Shown here in pieces: positions 9,508 through 17,349 of a stretch of 64,000 bases of DNA. The DNA lies in contig NZ_MDER01000030.1 in NCBI RefSeq assembly GCF_001721045.1, forward strand, positions 124,001-188,000. The letters run 5' to 3'. The DNA is from Paenibacillus nuruki (lineage in GTDB: Bacteria; Bacillota; Bacilli; Paenibacillales; Paenibacillaceae). Numbering within the stretch: the stretch's first letter is position 1; each line of letters starts with the position of its first letter. A program made the position numbers and the translations under genes. The notes under the pieces were generated by a model that was not told the DNA's origin, made no database searches, and saw nothing but the letters and a program-made list of their open reading frames with translations.

Positions 9508-10275
9508 ATGGCAATCGAAGTATTTAACCGCTACGAAAGTAAATATTTGATGGACACTCAGTCTTACTTCAAATTGTATAACGAATTATTGGAACATATG
9601 GAAGTCGATGAATATTGCAAGCAACATGATTTCTACTCGATCAGCAATCTGTACTTTGATACACCGCATGATTCCTTGATTCGGATGAGTCTTTCCAAAC
9701 CCAAATATAAAGAAAAATTGCGCTTACGCGCTTACGGTGTTCCTGGTGAACATGCCAAAGTATATCTAGAGATCAAAAAGAAAGTGATGGGACTGGTGAA
9801 CAAACGCCGTACAGCGTTAAAGCTAGATGAAGCGTATGAATTTGTTCGTACCGGTATTGCTCCACTGTATCAAGAGTATATGAATCAGCAGGTACTGAAT
9901 GAACTGACTTACTTTTTGCAAATTTATGATCTGGAACCTAAATTGTATCTCTCCTATGATCGCAAAGCGTTATTCAGCAAGCACAATCGTGATCTACGAA
10001 TTACATTTGATAGCAATATCCGTACCCGACGCTACGATCTGAAATTAGAACAAGGCGATTATGGCGACCAACTGATGGACAAAGGACAATGGCTGATGGA
10101 AGTCAAAGCGGAAAAAACAATTCCATTATGGTTATCGCAAAAGTTGTCCGAGCATCAGATGTACCGTACCAGCTTTTCCAAATACGGCAACGAATACAAA
10201 CAACTATTGAAATCAAGATTAAACCAACCTGTAGAAACGATTCCAACTGAAAAGGAGAGCATTCTTTATGCTTGA
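9508..10275 (+). CDS. VTC-domain polyphosphate polymerase-like protein
   Basis: A 255-residue VTC domain protein, the fold of the yeast VTC4 polyphosphate polymerase that builds polyP from ATP in a basic tunnel. Conserved elements are visible in order: NRYESKYLM, SNLYFDTP, YKEKLRLRAYG, KVYLEIKKKV with NKRRT, EPKLYLSYDRKA, DLRITFDSNIRTRR, the metal-binding Glu in WLMEVKAE, and the terminal FSKYGNEYK. I chose ATG 9508 because AAAGGA at 9492-9497 precedes it; the upstream in-frame ATG at 9481 has no ribosome site. It overlaps the next gene by eight bases. The polymerase activity is predicted from conservation only. Confidence 0.88.
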   Translation: MAIEVFNRYESKYLMDTQSYFKLYNELLEHMEVDEYCKQHDFYSISNLYFDTPHDSLIRMSLSKPKYKEKLRLRAYGVPGEHAKVYLEIKKKVMGLVNKRRTALKLDEAYEFVRTGIAPLYQEYMNQQVLNELTYFLQIYDLEPKLYLSYDRKALFSKHNRDLRITFDSNIRTRRYDLKLEQGDYGDQLMDKGQWLMEVKAEKTIPLWLSQKLSEHQMYRTSFSKYGNEYKQLLKSRLNQPVETIPTEKESILYA

Positions 10276-10954
10276 TTCATTACTGACTGCGGCTACAACG
10301 ACAACAGACCTAACGTTAACCACTTCGTTACTCACGATATTTGTCGCTATTGTTCTAGGCGGATTGATTAGCTTTACGTATATGAAAACTAACCCGAGCG
10401 GGTACTCACAGAATTTCACGTTAACGATGGTACTGCTTCCTGTCATCGTCGCTATCATCATTTTATTGATCGGTAGCAATATCGCAAGAGCGTTCAGTCT
10501 TGCCGGTGCCTTCTCGATTATTCGCTTTAGAAGTGCTCCTGGCGATCCGAAAGATATCGCTTATGTATTGTTCACAATGGCAGCAGGACTGGCTTGTGGT
10601 ACAGGCTATTTCGGTTATGCAGTACTATTCACTATCATTCTATGTGGGATGATGTTTGTGTTAAATCGCTTCAAATTTGGCGTTAGCAAAAAATTGCAAA
10701 AAACACTTAAAGTCACGATTCCTGAAAATTTAGCATATGATGAAGCATTTGCTGAAGTCTTCAACCAATTTAACGTACAGTATGATTTGAAAAAAATTAG
10801 AACGACCGAGCTTGGAAGTCTGTATGAACTGGTCTATCTGGTTACGATGAACCAAGTCACCAACCAGAAAGAATTTCTAGATGCGATCCGGTGCAGAAAT
10901 GGCAACCTCGATCTGTCTTTAACGATGAGCCCAACAGCGGCAGAAGCGTATTAA
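10268..10954 (+). CDS. DUF4956 family membrane protein
   Basis: A 228-residue protein with about four membrane helices in residues 15-135, then a soluble C-terminal domain of about 90 residues. The helix 2-3 region has the family's conserved GAFSIIRFRSAPGDPKDIAY segment. DUF4956 proteins are uncharacterised but commonly sit next to VTC-domain genes, as here: the start overlaps the VTC gene by eight bases and a strong AAGGAGAG site lies inside that gene's end. A membrane partner or channel for the VTC polymerase is a reasonable inference. It is followed 40 bases later by the beta-helix lipoprotein. Confidence 0.85.
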   Translation: MLDSLLTAATTTTDLTLTTSLLTIFVAIVLGGLISFTYMKTNPSGYSQNFTLTMVLLPVIVAIIILLIGSNIARAFSLAGAFSIIRFRSAPGDPKDIAYVLFTMAAGLACGTGYFGYAVLFTIILCGMMFVLNRFKFGVSKKLQKTLKVTIPENLAYDEAFAEVFNQFNVQYDLKKIRTTELGSLYELVYLVTMNQVTNQKEFLDAIRCRNGNLDLSLTMSPTAAEAY

Positions 10955-10994
10955 ATCACCACACTCCAACCAACAATCGAAGGGAACGATTACG

Positions 10995-13145
10995 ATGAAA
11001 AAATGGATAACAAAAACGAACTTGAGCATTGTTCTTCTCAGTACACTGGCATTATCAGCTTGCAGTTCAGCCACACCGACAGCAACCGAGGCATTAGCGG
11101 CGGCAACTAGCTCAACCGCTACAGTGTCTACAACAGCAACAACTGCTTCCTCTTCCACGGCGTTGAAAGTCTCGGATCTAGTGACTTTTGACAGTGGCGA
11201 TGATGCTATCGATTGGAAATCATCCGACTATACAGCGATTCAATTAACAGGCTCCAGTGCTACGATTACAGGCAATGGCGCAACTGCAACCAGTAGCATC
11301 ATTACAATTACCGCAGGTGGTACGTATGTGGTTAGTGGTGAACTGACAGACGGACAAATTGTTGTCGATTCACAGGATGATCAAGATGTGATACTGGTAT
11401 TGAATGGCGTAACGATTACAGATAACGATAGCGCGCCAATCTATATCAAAGAAGCTAAAAAAGCATTTATTACATTAGCCGATGGTACTGAAAATGTGAT
11501 CACGGATGGGGCAACGTATACATTAGCAGATGATACCACAGACGAGCCTAGCGCAGCGATTTTTAGCAAAGCCGATCTAACGATCAATGGGGAAGGTACA
11601 TTATTGGTCAACGCCAATTATAAAGATGGAATCACAAGTAAAGATGATCTAAAAATCGTATCCGGTACACTGAATATCACAGCAAAAGATGACGGGATTG
11701 TAGGTAAAGATATGGTTGCGATCGAAGAGGGTACATTCCATGTTGTAGCGGGTGGCGATGGTATTAAATCGACGAATGATACTGATGCCGATAAAGGATT
11801 TATCGCTATTGCAGGCGGGACATTTGATATTCAATCGACCAACGATGGTATTCAATCTGAAAAGCAATTAGTGATCGACGATGGAACATTTAATATTGTA
11901 TCTGGTGGAGGTCATACTCAAGCGGAAGCAAAAGTTGAAGAGCAACCCGGTCAAGGCGGAGGATTCGGTGGACGACAAACTCAAGATGCTCAAGCTACAG
12001 CCACAACGTCTACAGAGACAACAACATCTTCAACTGATACCGATGCAACAGCTACCGAATCAACGAGTACCAAAGGGCTGAAAGCAACAGGCGATATCAC
12101 GATTAATGAGGGTACGTTCACAATAGATTCCGCAGATGATGCTGTTCATAGTAATGCAACTGTACATGTCACAGGCGGTACACTTGAAATTGCGACAGGC
12201 GATGATGCTATGCATGCTGATGTGGATCTGAATATCTCGGGTGGCAAAATCAATATTACAACCAGTTACGAAGGGTTAGAAGCAATCAATATTAATGTAT
12301 CTGGTGGAGACACCAATGTCATAGCTTCTGATGACGGTGTAAATGCTTCGGGTGATGCGAATACCACAACGACAGAGACTTCAACAACAGAACCAACTCC
12401 AACAGAGTCCAGTACGACAGCAACAACGTCTACAGATCCTACATCTACAGCAACCGATCCAGCAGGTAACAGCGCGCCTCCAGGTGGATTCGGTGGAGGT
12501 CAAGGAAGTTCTCAAAATGCTTTATTAAATATTACAGGTGGTACACTCACTGTAAATGCTCAAGGCGATGGATTAGATTCCAATGGATCTATCACAATGT
12601 CAGGCGGAACTGTGATCGTGAACGGCCCAACAACGAATGGAAATGGTTCACTCGATTATGATGGTACTTTTGAGATGACAGGTGGATATGTAGTTGCTGT
12701 CGGAAGTTCAGGCATGACTCAAGCACCTTCTGATGATTCTACTCAAGCGGCAATCAGTATGAGTTATTCTGCCACTCAAAATGCAGGCACATTAGTTCAT
12801 ATTCAAGATAGCGCAGGTAAAAATATATTAACTTTGGCACCGACAAAAGATTACCAATCGGTTGTAGTTAGCTCACCGGATCTAGTGAAAGGTAGTTCAT
12901 ATTCTATCTATACAGGTGGAACATCTACAGGTACAGCAACAGATGGACTATATACAGACGGTGAATACACAGGTGGTACTAAAGTGGTTGATTTTGAATT
13001 GGCGAGCCAGATCACATGGGTGAACGAATCAGGTGTGACGACAGCTAATACAGGATTTGGTGGGGGCGGAGGCGGAGGTCAAAGACCGTCTAGAAATATG
13101 ACGAACAACACAACAACAGATAGCACATCAGATACGGCACAATAA
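10995..13145 (+). CDS. Cthe_2159-like beta-helix carbohydrate-binding lipoprotein
   Basis: An extracellular lipoprotein of 716 residues, with lipobox LSAC (Cys23). Family members such as Clostridium thermocellum Cthe_2159 are right-handed beta-helices that bind polysaccharides. Repeats of the type 'I-x-GGTF-x-I-x-S-x-x-DGI' run through residues 190-310 and 360-450, with DSAPIYIKEAKKAFITLADG near residue 150. Two Thr/Ser-rich linkers (about 330-357 and 455-495), Gly-rich GGGFGG blocks and a GFGGGGGGGQRPSRN tail interrupt or end the helix, consistent with a wall-spanning or matrix protein. AAGGGA precedes the ATG. It is the last gene of the VTC-DUF4956 operon. Confidence 0.87.
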   Translation: MKKWITKTNLSIVLLSTLALSACSSATPTATEALAAATSSTATVSTTATTASSSTALKVSDLVTFDSGDDAIDWKSSDYTAIQLTGSSATITGNGATATSSIITITAGGTYVVSGELTDGQIVVDSQDDQDVILVLNGVTITDNDSAPIYIKEAKKAFITLADGTENVITDGATYTLADDTTDEPSAAIFSKADLTINGEGTLLVNANYKDGITSKDDLKIVSGTLNITAKDDGIVGKDMVAIEEGTFHVVAGGDGIKSTNDTDADKGFIAIAGGTFDIQSTNDGIQSEKQLVIDDGTFNIVSGGGHTQAEAKVEEQPGQGGGFGGRQTQDAQATATTSTETTTSSTDTDATATESTSTKGLKATGDITINEGTFTIDSADDAVHSNATVHVTGGTLEIATGDDAMHADVDLNISGGKINITTSYEGLEAININVSGGDTNVIASDDGVNASGDANTTTTETSTTEPTPTESSTTATTSTDPTSTATDPAGNSAPPGGFGGGQGSSQNALLNITGGTLTVNAQGDGLDSNGSITMSGGTVIVNGPTTNGNGSLDYDGTFEMTGGYVVAVGSSGMTQAPSDDSTQAAISMSYSATQNAGTLVHIQDSAGKNILTLAPTKDYQSVVVSSPDLVKGSSYSIYTGGTSTGTATDGLYTDGEYTGGTKVVDFELASQITWVNESGVTTANTGFGGGGGGGQRPSRNMTNNTTTDSTSDTAQ

Positions 13146-13180
13146 TCTTTTTATACTATATATAAATATAACCTAACATG

Positions 13181-13223
13181 AAAATAAGGATATCAGATAA
13201 ATAAGCTGATATCCTTATTTTGT
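13181..13223 (+). terminator. Intrinsic terminator of the VTC operon
   Basis: A perfect 16-bp stem pairs AAAATAAGGATATCAG (13181-13196) with CTGATATCCTTATTTT (13206-13221) around a 9-base loop. Only AT-rich promoter DNA follows before the asparaginase gene. Confidence 0.88.
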
Positions 13224-13316
13224 GTTATATAAAATAACATATTATTTGCATAAATATACAAAAGTATTGAGTTATTTCACGTTATATCGTTATAATCAAT
13301 ATTAATATTACATTAA

Positions 13317-13333
13317 TGTGATATTAAGTTACA
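13317..13333 (+). promoter_or_regulatory. TnrA/GlnR box upstream of asparaginase
   Basis: TGTGA at 13317-13321, seven bases, then TTACA at 13329-13333 fits the TnrA/GlnR consensus TGTNA-N7-TNACA perfectly. A possible -10 element TATGAT lies at 13355-13360, which puts the box about 40 bp before the start site, near the position from which TnrA activates Bacillus promoters. Another possible promoter (TTGAGT at 13267, TATAAT at 13291) lies upstream of the box and would instead be blocked by it. Confidence 0.7.
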
Positions 13334-13382
13334 TAAAATTTACGATGATGTCAGTATGATCTACTTATTGAGGGGGATGGAT

Positions 13383-14507
13383 ATGAAATTATCAGTACAA
13401 TGGAAACAAAAATGGTGTATTTCGATGTTAACAGCGGTATTGTTAATGCCTGTCATGAGCTATTCGGTATCAGCGGCAACAGAAACGAGCACCACTTCTC
13501 AGACTACAGCTGTACAAACATCTTTGCCTAAGATCAAGATTCTTGCTACAGGCGGAACGATTGCTGGCTCTTCCGAATCCAACACCGATGTAACTGGATA
13601 TAAAGCAGGTGCACTAGGGATTGATGTACTGATCAATGCGGTACCTGAAATGAAAAAAGTAGCAGATATTAGTGGCGAACAAATTGCTAATGTGGGTAGC
13701 CCTGACATAGACAATGCTGTTTTGCTCCAATTAGCCAATCGGATCAATGAGTTACTGGCTTCAGATGATGTCGATGGGATTGTAGTGACACATGGTACAG
13801 ATACATTAGAAGAAACGGCTTATTTTCTAGATTTAGTTGTCAAAAGTGATAAGCCTGTAGTCGTTGTAGGCGCAATGCGTCCAGCAACAGCGATCAGTGC
13901 GGATGGTTCATTTAACTTATACAATGCGGTCAAAATTGCGAGTAACCCTGAAGCCACTGGCAAAGGTGTGATGATTGCTCTCAATGATCGGATTGGCGCA
14001 GCACGTTATATTACCAAAACTAACACCACAGGAACAGATACATTTAAATCAGTAGAACAAGGTTATCTTGGTGTAGTATCAGGCGATAAAGTGTACTTTT
14101 ATAATCAATCTACACGCAAACACACAGCCAATACTATTTTTGATGTGAAAGGCATAACGGAATTACCACAGGTTGATATTTTATACGAATATCAAAATAA
14201 TGGTAGTTATCTGTATGATGCGGCAGTAGCTTCAGGCGCTAAAGGCATTGTAGTGGCAGGGAGTGGCAATGGATCTTTATCTACACGTTCAAGTGAAGGT
14301 GCCGCTAGGGCTGTTGATCAAGGAGTAACCGTAGTTCGTTCTACACGTACAGGTAGCGGTGTTGTCACTCCGTTAGATTCGGATGCTGAAATTGGAACAC
14401 TATATGCAGATTCGCTTAATCCGCAGAAAGCCCGTATTCTGTTGATGCTAGCACTTACTCAGACCAAAGATCCTACGACCATTCAAAGTTACTTTGAAGC
14501 TTATTAA
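13383..14507 (+). CDS. ansB: Type II L-asparaginase, secreted
   Basis: Hydrolyses asparagine to aspartate and ammonia outside the membrane, as the type II (AnsB/AnsZ) enzymes do. Residues 1-31 form a Sec signal peptide ending VSA before ATETS; I see no lipobox. The two active-site motifs are intact: ATGGTIAGS with Thr59 and [11 protein letters not shown] with Thr139. The 374-residue precursor is of normal length. AGGGGG at 13371-13376 points to ATG 13383; ATG 13377 and an upstream start at 13356 are possible but worse placed. A TnrA/GlnR box upstream suggests induction on nitrogen limitation. Confidence 0.92.
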   Translation: MKLSVQWKQKWCISMLTAVLLMPVMSYSVSAATETSTTSQTTAVQTSLPKIKILATGGTIAGSSESNTDVTGYKAGALGIDVLINAVPEMKKVADISGEQIANVGSPDIDNAVLLQLANRINELLASDDVDGIVVTHGTDTLEETAYFLDLVVKSDKPVVVVGAMRPATAISADGSFNLYNAVKIASNPEATGKGVMIALNDRIGAARYITKTNTTGTDTFKSVEQGYLGVVSGDKVYFYNQSTRKHTANTIFDVKGITELPQVDILYEYQNNGSYLYDAAVASGAKGIVVAGSGNGSLSTRSSEGAARAVDQGVTVVRSTRTGSGVVTPLDSDAEIGTLYADSLNPQKARILLMLALTQTKDPTTIQSYFEAY

Positions 14508-14535
14508 AAGTAGGACGTAATTAGAAATGTGTAAT

Positions 14536-14583
14536 AAAAGAGTCGATACCGATGATGAAGCTAGACGGTATCGACTCTTTTTG
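14536..14583. terminator. Bidirectional terminator between asparaginase and prenyltransferase
   Basis: A perfect 16-bp stem pairs AAAAGAGTCGATACCG (14536-14551) with CGGTATCGACTCTTTT (14566-14581), with T-runs on both strands between two converging genes. Confidence 0.9.
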
Positions 14584-14587
14584 TTAT

Positions 14588-15514
14588 TTAGATAAACACA
14601 CCCAACCATACTGCATTGATCATAGCGAGCAATAACAATTTTTTCTCACAAGTAGTCACTTGCTCTGCATTCTGTGTATCTGTTTTGATAATAAAAAAGA
14701 TAGACAAAACCACAATTATAACCACTCCGATCGCTGCCCATAACCGATCTGTACCTAACCATAATCCACATAATCCGATCAAAATCATATATACAATCGC
14801 AGGCAATGCACTATATTTCGGACCGAACATAGCCACTGACCAGACTACACTTGTTCGCTTCACTGGAGAAGCTTGTTGATCGGCTTGTAGATCAGGAATA
14901 TGGTGAATCATTACCCATGCAATACAATAGAGCGCATTGATAACTGCATTTTGGACTGCCCATTCTGGAAAATCGCCTAACATGATCCAGACGCCTGCTA
15001 ATCCTAAGAAAAAAGCAGATGGAAATGTACTTAACCATTCACCTGCCAATGGAATATAACTGAATCGTAACGGTGGTAGCGAGTACGAAGCGGCTCCCCA
15101 GACACCGATTACCAGCAATAACGCTAACGGATAATAACCGAACAAAGCAAGGATTCCAGCAATGACTAATAACCCGATTGCAAGCCCATAACCGATCCAT
15201 TTGAGTGTATGCGGAGCGATACGACCTTCTTGAATAACGCGACTACCCCCGGATAAGTAAGCAGGGCTATGTTGATCTGTCCCTGATAAGTAATCGGTAT
15301 AGTCATTCAGTGCATGGGTTAATGCACCATGAATAACAAAGCAACCTACCAGTAACAACAAGGAGACAGCACTCAAGACTCCATTAGGCAGATCATAATA
15401 AGCAAAAAGTGGAAAAACCCCTGAAAAGATAATGACAACACTAGAAGCAATAACAGCAACCGGTCGTAATAATCGTAGACCATTTTTCAAAAATAACATC
15501 GCCGATGGATTCAA
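14588..15514 (-). CDS. UbiA-family prenyltransferase
   Basis: An integral membrane prenyltransferase of 308 residues with about eight or nine helices. The first Asp-rich motif is NDYTDYLSGTD; the second is near HHIPDLQAD. Both bind the prenyl diphosphate through Mg2+. The acceptor is not evident: MenA-like naphthoate or another aromatic acceptor is possible, but there is no menaquinone gene nearby. I chose TTG 15514 because AAAGGAG lies eight bases upstream on the minus strand; longer frames read through that site. It is a single gene that converges on the asparaginase. Confidence 0.85.
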   Translation of the reverse strand: MNPSAMLFLKNGLRLLRPVAVIASSVVIIFSGVFPLFAYYDLPNGVLSAVSLLLLVGCFVIHGALTHALNDYTDYLSGTDQHSPAYLSGGSRVIQEGRIAPHTLKWIGYGLAIGLLVIAGILALFGYYPLALLLVIGVWGAASYSLPPLRFSYIPLAGEWLSTFPSAFFLGLAGVWIMLGDFPEWAVQNAVINALYCIAWVMIHHIPDLQADQQASPVKRTSVVWSVAMFGPKYSALPAIVYMILIGLCGLWLGTDRLWAAIGVVIIVVLSIFFIIKTDTQNAEQVTTCEKKLLLLAMINAVWLGVFI

Positions 15515-15786
15515 GCAGTTAGCTCCTTTCATAGATAAAAGATAATATGTATTCTGTGATATGCTTCTTTGTCTATTACCCTCAATGAAATGAATTGGAC
15601 GCATAAACATTCAAGCGATGATGATAAAATGTATAGGTCATTTGCACAATCCATTTCGTCTTTTTATCAATATTTTTTTGAATTTAATAGCGCTATACTA
15701 ATTGTATGTTCAACAAAAAAATACGAGAAATACAGATAGAAGAATGGACGATCCTTTACAGATTTATACTGTAGTGAGGTGAGAAG

Positions 15787-16932
15787 ATGAATAGACCAAC
15801 ATTTTTATTAGCACCCGATTCATTCAAAGAAAGTATGACTGCCAAAGAAGTCTGTATCGCTATGGAAAAAGGGTTACGTAAAGTCTATCCAGAAGCACAA
15901 TATATCCATGTTCCGATGGCAGATGGCGGAGAAGGTACGGTTCAATCGCTAGTCGATGCTTCAGGTGGACAATTGTATCAGAAAGAAGTGACAGGTCCGC
16001 TCGGAACACCTGTAACCGCTGTTTACGGTATTATGGGCGATGGTAGTACAGGTGTGATCGAGATGGCTTCAGCAAGTGGTATCCATCATGTCAATCAGAA
16101 TACTCGTAATCCACTCATAACAACGACTTACGGCACCGGTGAATTGATTCGAGCATGTATAGATCGTGGGATGAACAAGATCATTATTGGTATCGGTGGA
16201 AGTGCGACAAATGATGGTGGCACAGGAATGGCGGAAGCCTTAGGAGTGCGCTTTCTTGATGCTGAGGGGCAACCGCTTGCGCGAGGCGGTGGTGATCTGA
16301 ATCGATTAATAACGATTGATATCTCGTTACTCGATCCACGTCTGCAAGAAGTGCAGTTGATTGTGGCTTGTGATGTCACCAATCCATTGTGTGGTGAAGA
16401 TGGAGCTTCACGGGTATTTGGTCCACAAAAAGGAGCTACACCTGAGATGATCCAGCAATTGGATGATAATTTAAATCATTATGCTAGCGTGGTCAAGCAA
16501 CAATTGGATCAAGATATCGCTTATCTTCCGGGTGCAGGGGCGGCAGGTGGATTAGGTGCAGGATTGATGATTTTTACACAAGCTGTTTTGCAAAAAGGGA
16601 TCGATATCGTGATCGAATATAGTGGCTTAGTAGAGAAATTAAAACAAGCTGATTTTGTATTTACAGGTGAAGGTGGAATCGATTCTCAGACCACATTCGG
16701 TAAAACACCTTACGGTGTGGCTCGAGCTGCACAGGCATCAGGTAAACAAGTGATTGCGATTGCGGGTTATATTGGAGAAGGTATTGATACATTATACGAT
16801 GAAGGGATCGATGCCATATTCGGGATTGTGCCTGGAGCGTCTGATATTCCTTCTTTATTGCAAGCAGGGCCACACAATGTAGAACGTACCTGTGAAAATA
16901 TTGCTAGAATACTGGCTTTGCGTGGTCAATAA
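15787..16932 (+). CDS. Glycerate kinase (GarK/GlxK type)
   Basis: Phosphorylates glycerate with ATP (2- or 3-phosphoglycerate), feeding glycolysis. Family I signatures are present: the N-terminal APDSFKESMTA, then MADGGEGTVQSLV, IGIGGSATNDGGTGMAEALG and GAGAAGGLGAG. At 381 residues it has the normal family length. GTGAGGTGAGAAG precedes the ATG. It stands alone with its own terminator, and no glycolate or glucarate genes are adjacent. Confidence 0.93.
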   Translation: MNRPTFLLAPDSFKESMTAKEVCIAMEKGLRKVYPEAQYIHVPMADGGEGTVQSLVDASGGQLYQKEVTGPLGTPVTAVYGIMGDGSTGVIEMASASGIHHVNQNTRNPLITTTYGTGELIRACIDRGMNKIIIGIGGSATNDGGTGMAEALGVRFLDAEGQPLARGGGDLNRLITIDISLLDPRLQEVQLIVACDVTNPLCGEDGASRVFGPQKGATPEMIQQLDDNLNHYASVVKQQLDQDIAYLPGAGAAGGLGAGLMIFTQAVLQKGIDIVIEYSGLVEKLKQADFVFTGEGGIDSQTTFGKTPYGVARAAQASGKQVIAIAGYIGEGIDTLYDEGIDAIFGIVPGASDIPSLLQAGPHNVERTCENIARILALRGQ

Positions 16933-16998
16933 AGAGAAGTAATATTTCACGAGTTAATCAACCAATCAGCACGTATTACCAACATATAAAAGGATTCC

Positions 16999-17034
16999 AA
17001 AACGTTCCCGTAGAGATATTCGGGAACGTTTTTT
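16999..17034 (+). terminator. Intrinsic terminator after glycerate kinase
   Basis: AAAACGTTCCCG (16999-17010) pairs perfectly with CGGGAACGTTTT (17021-17032), followed by further Ts. Confidence 0.88.
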
Positions 17035-17180
17035 GATAGGAGTGATAGCGATCCCTAGTTGAGGCTGATGACGGAATAAGGTAGCTCCAAATAAGGATAG
17101 GATAACCAATCGCTGGGTGAAACTTCTTGTTGTTGGAATGGCTTGATATATAAGACTGTTGTTTTGACAAGGAGATCAAT

Positions 17181-17270
17181 ATGATAAGCAGTAACTTCTT
17201 TTTAATTCCTGTAAATACGTTCCTTTTGAATCTGCTTGGCAAAGGAAGTGTATATTGTTGTGCAGATTAG
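17181..17270 (+). CDS. Possible 29-residue leader peptide upstream of the PTS operon
   Basis: Within the 315-base gap between the glycerate kinase terminator and the PTS regulator, a short frame (MISSNFFLIPVNTF..., ending in YCCAD) is preceded by a near-perfect AAGGAGA site at 17169-17175. A -10-like TATAAG lies at about 17151. It could be a leader peptide or a chance frame; nothing else in 17035-17349 looks like a gene. I see no certain cre site or ribonucleic antiterminator here. Confidence 0.25.
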   Translation: MISSNFFLIPVNTFLLNLLGKGSVYCCAD

Positions 17271-17349
17271 TCGACAATAAAGGGACTCAAAAACAGTATA
17301 GATTTGTTATGTATTATTGTATCGTTATCACAAGGGAGGCAACACAAAG

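Noticed and set aside
9508-10275. CYTH/adenylate cyclase assignment for the VTC gene
   Set aside because: Same superfamily, but the SKYG end, MEVKAE and NKRRT motifs fit VTC better.
16976-17242. Minus-strand open frame in the PTS upstream gap
   Set aside because: It runs through the intergenic terminator hairpin, has no ribosome site and no recognisable protein features.
17300-17340. CcpA cre site before the PTS regulator (TGTATCGTTATCA)
   Set aside because: It is one base short of the 14-base consensus and has a mismatch; not convincing.
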